A stretch of DNA of 64,000 nucleotides from Frateuria hangzhouensis (GTDB taxonomy: Bacteria; Pseudomonadota; Gammaproteobacteria; Xanthomonadales; Rhodanobacteraceae), in assembly GCF_026410505.1 (NCBI RefSeq), contig NZ_JAPMIU010000016.1:1-64000 (forward strand), given 5' to 3'. Positions 8,217 through 16,383 of this stretch are shown piece after piece. The notes below the pieces were generated by a model. The model did not search any database. It was not told the DNA's origin and saw only the letters and a program-made list of their open reading frames with translations. The stretch's first letter is position 1. Every line of letters starts with the position of its first letter. The position numbers and the translations under genes are program-made.

Positions 8217-9695
8217 ATGTCCCTGAACCTACCGAAGCTAGTCGCTGATCAGACCCTCTACAGTTGGTGTGGACTGGTGCACGCATGGAATGGATCAAGC
8301 GCGACTTCGACGAGCCGAAGCTTGTTTGGTTCGCCCTACACAGCGTTGATGCACGACTTTCCCGGCCTCCTTCACCACCTCGCTGAGCGAACAAGAGGAC
8401 AGCTGGGAGAGCCCAGGGATATAGCACTTCAGCACACCCTTCTCGGGTATTTCCTCCCCCTCGTTCACGTCGATCAGGCAGAGGGCATCTTGCAGCGCGT
8501 CTTCGCTGGAACAATGCCCGAGCTGAAGATGAAGCTTGGCATCGCAGCCAGCCGCATCGGAGGCCATCATCACCTCAAGGGTTGCCCGGAATGCTTCGAC
8601 GACGACGAGGAAACCCATGGGTTCGCCTACTGGCACATAGACGATCAGTTGCCCTCCGCGATGGTCTGCCGGAAGCACAGGCGCCCGCTCGTCATTGCGT
8701 GGGACCCAGTCACGCCAGTACATCGACGCGGGTGGTTGCTGCCGAGGAGCGGCCTGAAGCGAAAATGGATAGAGGTGCCTGTTCTCGGTGAAGAGCAGAT
8801 GGATCGGCTGACAACTGTAGCTGAATATTCCGCGCGCTTTGCCATGCTGGCGCCTGGATCACTCAACCCACGTGTGCTTGCAAGGGTTTACCAGAAAGCA
8901 TTGCATAGCAAGGGGCTCGCGACAGCCAAAGGTAGCTTGCGACTCACGGCGCTCATCAAAGCCACCCGCTCACATTTTCGTGGAATTGAGAGCGTGCCCG
9001 GGTTCGAATCACTTCAGGCAGTCACAGGAGACTGGCCGGGCTTGGCAGGTGCATTGGCGCGACGACGACCGAGACCGGGCCATCCACTGAAGCATCTTCT
9101 GCTTATATGCATGCTCTTTGAGGCCTGGGAGGAATTCCTTGAAGCCTACGAAGACATGCTCTCGCCCATTGATGAGGGCACGCCCACGAGCGCCTTGGGC
9201 CCGCAGGTGAGTTCCATAGAGACCTTTAGATGCCATGTAATCGCCGGGTCGTCCATTCGGTCGGCATCCAACAAGGCGGGCGTTTGCACGACGACAGGCC
9301 TCAAATGGGCCAAACAGCTTGGGCTGCGCTATACGTCTCGCGCCAAAGTGTTTTCCGACGATAAGAAGAACTTGGCAAGGATCGCGCTTATGGCCGGCGC
9401 GGACGCAGGCGCTGTTGCGGAGCAAGTTGGGGTCTCTCAAATCACTATCAATCGAATGCTTTCCTCAGAGCCAGATCTTAAGGAGTCATGGTGCATCGCT
9501 CGGTTCTATCGGAGTCGAGAGCGAACGCGAAAGCATTTTCGGGCACTCATTCGGGAGAACCCGCACCTAACAGTCAAGGCGCTAAGACAAATTCCGGGTA
9601 ACGGCTACATGTGGCTGTATCGCCACGACCGAGCCTGGCTGGCAGATAACCTACCCTCACTTTGGCTCCAGATTGGCCCAACCAACCCGGACTAA
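8217..9695 (+). CDS. tnsD: TniQ/TnsD-family target-site selector 1
   Basis: This 492-aa TniQ-family protein has the length of canonical TnsD (about 500 aa). The N-terminal block contains the family pattern 'DQTLYSW'. A zinc finger follows with C123, C126, C151 and H154 (CPEC ... CRKH). The C-terminal half contains helix-turn-helix-like stretches (for example 'AGAVAEQVGVSQITINRML'), as expected for a protein that reads a fixed DNA target. I start at ATG 8217 because TniQ homology begins immediately after it; ATG 8175 is an in-frame alternative. Neither has a strong ribosome binding site. It is followed after 2 nt by a second tniQ gene. TnsD binds the 3' end of glmS in Tn7, and this is the best candidate for the glmS-recognising protein here. 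Confidence 0.85.
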   Translation: MSLNLPKLVADQTLYSWCGLVHAWNGSSATSTSRSLFGSPYTALMHDFPGLLHHLAERTRGQLGEPRDIALQHTLLGYFLPLVHVDQAEGILQRVFAGTMPELKMKLGIAASRIGGHHHLKGCPECFDDDEETHGFAYWHIDDQLPSAMVCRKHRRPLVIAWDPVTPVHRRGWLLPRSGLKRKWIEVPVLGEEQMDRLTTVAEYSARFAMLAPGSLNPRVLARVYQKALHSKGLATAKGSLRLTALIKATRSHFRGIESVPGFESLQAVTGDWPGLAGALARRRPRPGHPLKHLLLICMLFEAWEEFLEAYEDMLSPIDEGTPTSALGPQVSSIETFRCHVIAGSSIRSASNKAGVCTTTGLKWAKQLGLRYTSRAKVFSDDKKNLARIALMAGADAGAVAEQVGVSQITINRMLSSEPDLKESWCIARFYRSRERTRKHFRALIRENPHLTVKALRQIPGNGYMWLYRHDRAWLADNLPSLWLQIGPTNPD

Positions 9696-9697
9696 GC

Positions 9698-10948
9698 ATG
9701 TCATATATCGGCTACATGCCCTACCTAAAGCCCGGCTCGACGCTACTGAGTGCTGTCGTAATACACAACCGGATGTTTCAATCGTCTAGCGCAGGGCAAT
9801 CCTTGAAAGCAATTCTCGGGCGCGAAAACCAGAGGGGCGTGCTGGGAGCCGGCGCAAGTGAGGCAACGCGACGGCTGTTTGGCCTATCGGTGCCTGTGCG
9901 CCAAGTTCTCGAACAGCACACCTTGTTTGGCGTGTACTCGCGAACGATGCCAGCATCAGTTGCTAACGCCCTTGCAAGCCGACTTGAGTCAGGCAAAGGT
10001 GATGCCGTCCACGCCGCATTCAGAGGGCATAGACGAAGGCGAATTCCAAGGCTCGCTACAACTTGCCTGCGCTCATGCGATGGGTGTATCCAAGAAGACA
10101 TGGACCACCAGGGCTTTGCATCGTGGCGCGTACTTCACTTGCTGCCGTCTATTGGACATTGCCCTTACCACGGAACAGAACTGCGCGATGAAGGCGGCAT
10201 CAGCAATAATGCTCGCCGGAGATGGCCATTGACGCTACCCGGCGAACATAAATCACGAAAGACAAACGCCAAGGCCTCGACCCTACCCATTTCAGATGGG
10301 TATTGCGCTTACCTCCATCTCTGGAAGGAGACCTTCGGTGGAGATTTGATTGGCATTGCGCCGGATCTGTGGATGCTGGTGATGGACGCTGTCGTACGTC
10401 GCTTTGGCACGCTGGCGCGCGCATGCGAAGTCATCGAGGCCACCATTCGACAGCTTTGGGATGTTTCCGTCGGTCAAGTGGCTGCTGCTCTCGATATCGC
10501 AGACGGGGAGCTCTTCGTCAACGCGGAGCTAGATCAGCGTGTGCAGGCAAGCTACGTAGCTTCGCGGCTTGTCATCGTGGGGGCACTTGACCACCTTCAG
10601 ATGAGCCCGCCGAGGCGACAAAGTCCCCCTCACCTGGTCCCCTTGGAGCTAAGTCAAGCCAAACCATTTGGATCATGGCTTTCGCCACGAACGCAGGCGG
10701 AGCTCCGAAGATACGTCATGGATGCGAACTTCCCCCCGGCTCTTTACCGCGCGCTGGCAGGGGACGTGGACGTCTATAGCATTGACGCCAGTCTGCGCAT
10801 TGACCGACTGCTTGTAAGGCGGTTCGCGACGACTCTTCCAGGCGAACTGTTAGAAACAATGTCCAAAGAACAAACCTGGAGCAACTCCTCATGGCTGATG
10901 AAGGAGATGCGTCGCCGTGAAGTCGCCTGGTCGCGAGGCAACTCATAG
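9698..10948 (+). CDS. tniQ: TniQ/TnsD-family target-site selector 2
   Basis: This is a 416-aa second TniQ-type protein, clearly diverged from its neighbour. It shows the same zinc-finger layout: CDGC near residue 125 and CPYH about 25 residues later, with the family pattern 'GFASWRVLHLLPSIGHCP' between. It starts at ATG 9698, two bases after the upstream stop, so the pair is one transcription unit. Its stop lies 8 nt from the convergent tnsC stop. Elements with two TniQ proteins often use them for two target pathways. No Cas gene or CRISPR array is visible in the window, so an RNA-guided role has no support here, and its target is unknown. Confidence 0.85.
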   Translation: MSYIGYMPYLKPGSTLLSAVVIHNRMFQSSSAGQSLKAILGRENQRGVLGAGASEATRRLFGLSVPVRQVLEQHTLFGVYSRTMPASVANALASRLESGKGDAVHAAFRGHRRRRIPRLATTCLRSCDGCIQEDMDHQGFASWRVLHLLPSIGHCPYHGTELRDEGGISNNARRRWPLTLPGEHKSRKTNAKASTLPISDGYCAYLHLWKETFGGDLIGIAPDLWMLVMDAVVRRFGTLARACEVIEATIRQLWDVSVGQVAAALDIADGELFVNAELDQRVQASYVASRLVIVGALDHLQMSPPRRQSPPHLVPLELSQAKPFGSWLSPRTQAELRRYVMDANFPPALYRALAGDVDVYSIDASLRIDRLLVRRFATTLPGELLETMSKEQTWSNSSWLMKEMRRREVAWSRGNS

Positions 10949-10956
10949 ATGGAGGC

Positions 10957-12444
10957 CTATCGCCGCTTGGGCGGAGCACGATCACTGCCTGCCAGGAGCG
11001 GCTCTTGCGTTCCTCTCAGGCTAGCGAACATCTCCATTTGAAGTTCGTGTCTCCTCATGTCCTCGGGCGTGAGATGTTCGGCTTTCTCCCTTCGCTTCTC
11101 AGCTGCTCGCTCCTTAGCCTTGACCTTTCGTTCCATGGCCTTGCGAACAGCGCCTACGTGGTCAGATGACACTCTCGCTTGTGGCGTGGATGCGCCGTCG
11201 CATTCGTCAGCGGGTATAGACTGAGCGGACCCTGGCGCACCTCTGGATTTGAATGGCATGTCGGTGAAGCGATGAGCCGGCGCTTTGCCGCGAACCTGAA
11301 GGGCCATCGCATGAAGCTCTCTAACACGCGGGGTGTCCAAAGCCGCGATGAAGTCCGCGTGTTCGAGCTGAGCGACCTCACCCCCACGTCGTAGCGCGAT
11401 TCGTTGTGCCTCGATCCAAAGCGGCCCAAAGAGCCCGGGGACGCCGGCCGACATGTCAAAGGTCTGTTCTACGATCCCCTCCTTCGCAGGGACTTCGTCA
11501 CATAGAGAAAAGAGGCACATGCCAGGAACAAACTCCCTGGACCACCAAGTCTCTGAAAACGAGGGAGCGGGTGTCAGCTTGTGATAGCCCGCCGTGGAGA
11601 AGCGCCGGATGTCTTGAGATGCGCTTTCCAGTCCTACAAATGCCAGCGGGTTTCCCAGCAGAAGAATTGGTATCCCCAAGTTCATTAATCCAAGAAAGAA
11701 CAGTACGAAGCTTTTTTGCCAAAAGCTCTCGTCAAAGTTAGCTTGCTGGTTCTCATCAATCGCAAGCAGACCAACCCGATGGTTGGATAGAAGCTTTGTG
11801 ACAAATAGGAGCTGCTGATCAAGGTTGCGCAACTTGCGTCGATCGTTGGCATAATCTGTACCCAGGAGAACGTCTAGCCCCTCGACAATTCGCGCAAGCA
11901 ATCCTCCCGGCGTTCCATTGAATGGGGCATCAATCACCAAATAGAGGACCTGCGTTAGAGTTGACCACCCACACGCTTCGCTTCGGCTGTGGACTACGAC
12001 CTGCTGCGGAGCTATCACTTCCAAGGTCCTTGCTAGCACTGCCGATTTTCCCATGCCCGTGATGGCTGAAATAATCCCTCCGCCTGCAGGCGTGCGGAGT
12101 GATTGAAGGGGCATGTTGTGCGCCTCTCCAGTGAGGGCTAGCGTATTGATCCGGCGTTGTTCTGGGACGGAAAAGGGATTGCGCGCTGCTAGCCCGCTCC
12201 GCAACATCGTCTGGATACTCTCCGCGAGGTCCAGAACAAGACTGCTTGGCCAGTAGTGCCATTTGTACTGTTCGAGGAAGGTTATGCGCTGCGCGGGCGG
12301 TATGGCTCGCCAGTTTAACGATTCGAGCGGCTGGCGGGCTAATGCAGCCGGCATGTCTTCAAAGCTAATGTATGGCGCCATCGCCTCCAGCAATGGATTG
12401 GGCCCATTAATCAGCTCTGGATGGTCAAGATTGTTGTTTTTCAT
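10957..12444 (-). CDS. tnsC: TnsC-family AAA+ transposition regulator
   Basis: This 495-aa AAA+ ATPase links target selection to the transposase. Walker A is in 'AITGMGKSAVLA', Walker B in 'VGLLAIDENQQA', and the sensor region is 'IPILLLGNPLAF'. The C-terminal ~90 residues are basic and rich in Lys, Arg and Glu, as in TnsC tails that contact TnsA/TnsB. ATG 12444 overlaps the tnsB stop by four bases (ATGA), implying translational coupling. Family members form filaments on DNA and recruit TnsAB to the site marked by TniQ/TnsD. Confidence 0.92.
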   Translation of the reverse strand: MKNNNLDHPELINGPNPLLEAMAPYISFEDMPAALARQPLESLNWRAIPPAQRITFLEQYKWHYWPSSLVLDLAESIQTMLRSGLAARNPFSVPEQRRINTLALTGEAHNMPLQSLRTPAGGGIISAITGMGKSAVLARTLEVIAPQQVVVHSRSEACGWSTLTQVLYLVIDAPFNGTPGGLLARIVEGLDVLLGTDYANDRRKLRNLDQQLLFVTKLLSNHRVGLLAIDENQQANFDESFWQKSFVLFFLGLMNLGIPILLLGNPLAFVGLESASQDIRRFSTAGYHKLTPAPSFSETWWSREFVPGMCLFSLCDEVPAKEGIVEQTFDMSAGVPGLFGPLWIEAQRIALRRGGEVAQLEHADFIAALDTPRVRELHAMALQVRGKAPAHRFTDMPFKSRGAPGSAQSIPADECDGASTPQARVSSDHVGAVRKAMERKVKAKERAAEKRREKAEHLTPEDMRRHELQMEMFASLRGTQEPLLAGSDRAPPKRR

Positions 12445-14684
12445 CGCGCGACGGTCTTCAGAAACGCAGCCATAGCTCGTTCAGCTGCTTCCGTCGCCCG
12501 GTTGGCAACGGGTACAACTTCTTCTTTAGGAAGTTGTGGCGCGCTCACCGTCGAAGAAAGCGCGAGGGCGGCCATCTCATCTTGCCGATTTTTCTTGAGC
12601 GACTGTTTGCGCACCACCTTTTCTTTTTTCGTCAACTGGAGCCTCTCCGCCTCGGTCTTTTTCTCTCGCGCAGCGTTCCGAGTTACTTCACTCCGCCTCA
12701 CCAACGTGTCGAGGTTCGTCTGATCTTCGGCTTCACGAGCCATGTCTAACCTGAGGTCCTCCCTCTCGACCTCGTTGTTCGTGTCAACGAACGTCAGGCC
12801 CTCCAGGAGGGCCTGCTCGGCCTGAACGTTTGGTATGCGCAGGAGCCCCCTGTCGCTCGGCAGCCAAAGGTGACTCAGGTCATTGGCATCAAGCTTTACG
12901 GTCAACTTGACGGTACGTCCGGTGCTCACTGCACGCTGCCACAACGGATGATCAGTCAGGTCGCCCGCAAAGAAGCGATGGCCAGGAAGGAGCCGGATGC
13001 CGTTTTTCATGAGCAAATGTATGCCGTCCCGGCGCATCACAGCCTTACGATTGGGAAGGGTGAATGCTCTTAACTGCCCGAGGTCGCAAGATATGTCTGC
13101 TCGCATGCCGTGATCGCGCATCCAACAGAAGACATTGCGCCGGCTTGGGCGTATGCCAGCGCGCTTCATATCAAAGGGGGCAAGATCAGGTACCTCTTCG
13201 TTGTTGTGCTCAATCGTCGCAAAGATGAACTCGCGCATGTATTCGTTGTAGTTCCACAGCGCCTCGTCAGCAGGACGAGTTTCGCCGCGCTGACGTTGTC
13301 GTCCGCGTGTCGTGCCAGGGAGCTTGTGGTCCAGCGCCTTGTGGTCCGTGTGATGCTGGGTCTCGACAAGACTCTTGCTCTGGCCGCTGTACGCCTTGGC
13401 GTATTCAACGCCAAATCGAAATTGCTTTTCAGCCTCCACGAGCGCTGCGGACTTCATTTCACCGTTGTCGGCCAAGTACAGACGATGCAAAAGACCGGGC
13501 CAGTCGTCCGGCTTCAGGTCGATGCCAAATCTTGCTGCGATATCCGCCTTATCGCTCGCGGCACAAAGTATTGCTTGCAATGACGTGGCTGAGCTCGGCG
13601 CTTCCCAGCTCATGCAAAAGCCCATAACCAAGGTGGAAGCTACGTCGACGACAATCGTTCTGTGCATTGGTGGCAGCACGATCTGCCGGGACCTCATCGA
13701 GGTGAGGTACACGTCCGATGACGTCGAATCAATCATCGCCATCTGGCCGACGGCCTGAACTTGGTCCTGAGCGCGCCCTGCAACCGCAAGCGTCGATGTC
13801 GAGCAGTGATCTACGCCGAGGAGCTTGCGCCGCAGAGGAGTGCCGTGAAGCAACCGACCCCAATATTCGAACTGCACCTTTGTTGGGCGACGGTGCGCGG
13901 GAAACAGGTCATGCTTAATATGACCCCGCGGGTCCTGGTGCGTTTCCGACCAATACGCCCCCATCGTCAGATGGTAGGCGTCCGCTACTGTGAATCCCGG
14001 CTTCACCAAGGCATATCCCATCGCCAGGCGCTCCTGATCCACAGCGGTCAGCACATAGCCTTCGCTCTCGACCAGTCCTGCCTTGAACTTCCGGGATTTG
14101 CGACCCACGCGACGTGTCGTTGGCGTCTTTCGCTTTCCCGGGCCTCCACAAGAACTGGTGTTGGGAAGAAGGCTGTTAACGCATTCCCGTCCGGCCCAGT
14201 ATCGGTGGAGCCAGCTGTAGATGGTTGGTTGGCTTCGCTTGTGCTGTTTTGCTACTGCCTTGATCTTGTCCGCGAGCCGCTTGGCCTGAGGCGCCAAGTC
14301 CTGGGCAGACTCTGCGCCGACGACCGCTTGGACGGCCTCCCAGCATTCATCTCGCTTCTGGAGACGTTTCGCCCTCAAGTTCCTTTGCCGCTCACTTGGC
14401 GCACTGCCGAGATAGTCTGCATCTGTCATTTGCCAGACACCCGGCAAAGGGACGTCCTCCATGATCAAGCGACCCTGCTGGAGTGCTTCTGAGACCGTTG
14501 ACAGGCAGAACCGCTTTGGGCCGGTCAAGTAGCGCTGTCGCCCACCCTTGGTGCCTGTTCCTCGAGGCATTGGAATAAGCCAGACCGCATCCGCAAACTG
14601 TTGGACAGACACCACACGATGGTCACCCGTGATGCAGGCCTCCCCAAGACCTGGCCGAAGAATGTGGCCATTGATTGGAATCAT
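12441..14684 (-). CDS. tnsB: TnsB-family DDE transposase
   Basis: This 747-aa member of the rve/DDE integrase family cuts and joins the transposon 3' ends. The first catalytic Asp is D319 in 'AMIDSTSSDVYL'. The second is in 'LYLADNGEMKSA' and the Glu in 'SLVETQHHTD'. An N-terminal DNA-binding region with helix-turn-helix character precedes the core, and a long basic, coiled-coil-like C-terminus follows, which in Tn7 contacts TnsC. ATG 14684 overlaps the tnsA stop (ATGA). A much longer frame continuing to 15062 is an extension through tnsA in another frame and was not used. Its expected binding sites are the repeats at 26542-26612. Confidence 0.93.
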   Translation of the reverse strand: MIPINGHILRPGLGEACITGDHRVVSVQQFADAVWLIPMPRGTGTKGGRQRYLTGPKRFCLSTVSEALQQGRLIMEDVPLPGVWQMTDADYLGSAPSERQRNLRAKRLQKRDECWEAVQAVVGAESAQDLAPQAKRLADKIKAVAKQHKRSQPTIYSWLHRYWAGRECVNSLLPNTSSCGGPGKRKTPTTRRVGRKSRKFKAGLVESEGYVLTAVDQERLAMGYALVKPGFTVADAYHLTMGAYWSETHQDPRGHIKHDLFPAHRRPTKVQFEYWGRLLHGTPLRRKLLGVDHCSTSTLAVAGRAQDQVQAVGQMAMIDSTSSDVYLTSMRSRQIVLPPMHRTIVVDVASTLVMGFCMSWEAPSSATSLQAILCAASDKADIAARFGIDLKPDDWPGLLHRLYLADNGEMKSAALVEAEKQFRFGVEYAKAYSGQSKSLVETQHHTDHKALDHKLPGTTRGRQRQRGETRPADEALWNYNEYMREFIFATIEHNNEEVPDLAPFDMKRAGIRPSRRNVFCWMRDHGMRADISCDLGQLRAFTLPNRKAVMRRDGIHLLMKNGIRLLPGHRFFAGDLTDHPLWQRAVSTGRTVKLTVKLDANDLSHLWLPSDRGLLRIPNVQAEQALLEGLTFVDTNNEVEREDLRLDMAREAEDQTNLDTLVRRSEVTRNAAREKKTEAERLQLTKKEKVVRKQSLKKNRQDEMAALALSSTVSAPQLPKEEVVPVANRATEAAERAMAAFLKTVAR

Positions 14685-15589
14685 TTTTGCCCTCCGAACC
14701 ACTGCTCTCGGAATTCTTGTCGGAGGGATATGCCACCAGACTTCAGAACGCGCGTCAGGTTGACCGGTTGCGATAGGTCTACATCGATGTGCTGGTACCA
14801 GAGGGCGAGCCTGAGGGCTTGCTGGCCTTGTTCTTCGCTCCACCCAACCATCCCAGCGGCTGAACAGGACGCCTGATGAGCAGGAAGCTCGTAGATCATC
14901 GGCGCGATGTGAGCGAGGTATGCCTGATAGGTTTGGCCTTGGATCAACAGTTCTAGTTCGCCTTTCGGCATGATCGGGGCCAGCCAATGGAGCTGAACAA
15001 CCAGCGTTTGCGATATCTGCTCGGGATGAACGAGCCGGTGGCGAATGCCTGCAGCGGCACAATATCGACGATCGAGTTCGAGACGCTCTCTGAGGCGCGA
15101 TCGTGAGGCTGCGGCGTGGAACAGCGCACGCGGTTTGCAGCTGAAGCCCACTAGGCGGTGAGGCCCGGCGGTCGTAGGGATCGTCGCCAGGAGATCCAAA
15201 GAGAGAATGACGGGTACGTTCAGTCCCGGATATCGACCTAATCTGATCCCAGCCTCCTCGGCGAGTGCGGCCATCCCCGGGTGCTGAGGCATCCCGGAAG
15301 CGTGGGGCGCGATCTGCTCAAGCGGCTGCCGATGCGGCCAGGGCCATAGGGGATACTGCTCGCGAACATCCTCCGCGCCCAGCCACCACAGGAGCAGGCC
15401 AAATTCCCGCTCCCCACGCGACAGAAAGTGAGCAAGGCGCGTGAGATGCGGCACCGGAACGATGTTCAGGTTCGAGAACGGTGATGCTCGCTTACGGGTT
15501 ATCTGTTCCCATGGCTTGTAGTGGTCTCCCGCCCCAAGGCCACGTCCTTCTCCTATAAGCCCGGCGAGTTTCTCGATGGTCATCCTCAT
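14681..15589 (-). CDS. tnsA: TnsA endonuclease
   Basis: This 302-aa heteromeric-transposase endonuclease cuts the 5' ends so that the element moves by cut-and-paste. Family motifs are visible: the acidic block 'EDVREQYPLWPW', then the catalytic Asp in 'VILSLDLLATI' and the Lys in 'LVGFSCKPRALF', matching the E-D-K layout of TnsA. The start chosen is ATG 15589, preceded by GAGG at a good distance; GTG 15598 and ATG 15583 are alternatives. It is the first gene of the tnsA-tnsB-tnsC unit. A TnsA means that movement should not leave co-integrates, unlike TnsA-less relatives. Confidence 0.92.
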   Translation of the reverse strand: MRMTIEKLAGLIGEGRGLGAGDHYKPWEQITRKRASPFSNLNIVPVPHLTRLAHFLSRGEREFGLLLWWLGAEDVREQYPLWPWPHRQPLEQIAPHASGMPQHPGMAALAEEAGIRLGRYPGLNVPVILSLDLLATIPTTAGPHRLVGFSCKPRALFHAAASRSRLRERLELDRRYCAAAGIRHRLVHPEQISQTLVVQLHWLAPIMPKGELELLIQGQTYQAYLAHIAPMIYELPAHQASCSAAGMVGWSEEQGQQALRLALWYQHIDVDLSQPVNLTRVLKSGGISLRQEFREQWFGGQK

Positions 15590-15689
15590 GATAGGCACCT
15601 CGACTCGCTCGAGTGAGCTGTGTGAGGCCCCCTGATGCTTCTGCCGTCAATGAGTCGGTCTGCATGCTTCTCGCGCACGCACGCCTCCT

Positions 15690-15715
15690 ATGCCGCGAAC
15701 GGCGGCATTTGTTTT
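15690..15715 (+). terminator. Rho-independent terminator
   Basis: The stem ATGCCGC/GCGGCAT has a five-base loop and is followed by TTTGTTTT. It points away from tnsA on the plus strand, although no plus-strand gene precedes it in the window. Confidence 0.6.
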
Positions 15716-15730
15716 GGGTGTCGGAGGCTT

Positions 15731-15835
15731 GACTTGAAGGGCTGGCAGGGAACACACTGCCGCTCAAGCGACTTAGACTTGAGCCCTCAGGTCACGCCAG
15801 AAAGCCACCCCGCCACAGGGTGGCTTTTCTTTTTT
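15731..15835 (+). ncRNA. candidate structured small RNA
   Basis: Between the two terminators the plus strand can fold into successive hairpins: GGCAG/CTGCC (15744-15761) and CTCAAG/CTTGAG (15763-15783), then the strong terminator hairpin at 15801-15827 with its T-run. An alternative pairing of GGGCT (15739-15743) with AGCCC (15782-15786) would enclose the first two. No promoter has been demonstrated and no known RNA family is recognised. The position next to tnsA makes it worth testing. Confidence 0.3.
15801..15835 (+). terminator. strong Rho-independent terminator
   Basis: A perfect 10-bp stem, AAAGCCACCC/GGGTGGCTTT, with a seven-base loop is followed by a T-rich tract. The asymmetry of the T-run shows that it serves plus-strand transcription. 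Confidence 0.8.
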
Positions 15836-15993
15836 CCGGGTGGGTTGTTTAGAAGGCCTACGCTCGCCCACCTCCTTGGCCAGCGGCCATCATCAGATAG
15901 ACCGGAGCGAAGACATTCCTTCGCCTGCCCAGTCGGCACAAGGGCTTGACGCCCGATGCACGGCCGGGTTCGCTGGATAGAGGAGGAGCTCCC

Positions 15994-16218
15994 CTATCCA
16001 TAGGAGCGAGGTGCTCCCGACGTGCCATGATCGACGGTCTGCTCCAGCCAGGCTGCGACGGTTTCCGTGGACGCAAACCAGCCACGGCGCCCCTCGATGG
16101 TGAACATCGGGACGGGGAGACGGTGGCGAATACGTGCCTGCCGCAGCGCGTCCGTGCTCTTGAATCCCAGAAGCTTGGCCGCGACCGAGGCGCACAAGAG
16201 CGGGCCGTGCTCTTGCAT
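15994..16218 (-). CDS. small AlpA/MerR-like helix-turn-helix protein
   Basis: This ~74-aa protein fits the excisionase/AlpA-type helix-turn-helix layout: 'CASVAAKLLGFKSTDALRQA' (helix-turn-helix), then a short basic linker and 'GRRGWFASTETVAAWLEQ', the typical end of the domain. I chose ATG 16218; GTG 16260 would add 14 residues but would run over half of an inverted repeat that looks like an operator. Neither start has a strong ribosome binding site. It lies between the tns operon and the restriction cluster, on the same strand as both. Small regulators of this kind commonly sit beside tnsA in Tn7-like elements, so it may control transposition or excision. That role is inferred. Confidence 0.6.
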   Translation of the reverse strand: MQEHGPLLCASVAAKLLGFKSTDALRQARIRHRLPVPMFTIEGRRGWFASTETVAAWLEQTVDHGTSGAPRSYG

Positions 16219-16238
16219 GAGCCAGTTAGTGGTGGGTG

Positions 16239-16310
16239 ATCTCACGTTGCGGTCAATCACGCTCTGTCCGCTTAAGGCCTACCTGAGGCGACCATATCGG
16301 AACGTGAGAT
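16239..16310. promoter_or_regulatory. inverted repeat pair, possible operator
   Basis: ATCTCACGTT (16239-16248) and AACGTGAGAT (16301-16310) are perfect 10-bp inverted copies 52 bp apart, directly upstream of the small helix-turn-helix gene. This is the arrangement expected for autoregulation by a small DNA-binding protein that can loop DNA. Binding is not shown. Confidence 0.45.
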
Positions 16311-16383
16311 GCTACGCAAGTGCATGTTTTTACGTGTTTTTCTTACTAGTACGCGCAACAGACGCAGAGTGAAGGACGCGCCC

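Larger units (their letters stand above)
15590..15993. other. ~400-bp intergenic region upstream of tnsA
   Basis: This should hold the promoter of the tns operon (minus strand). It also contains two Rho-independent terminators pointing right (15690-15715 and 15801-15835) and a candidate structured RNA between them. No open frame here has a ribosome binding site or recognisable product. Confidence 0.5.

Noticed and set aside
15635-15949. 104-aa plus-strand open frame upstream of tnsA
   Set aside because: It spans two strong terminators, which is not compatible with a translated gene.
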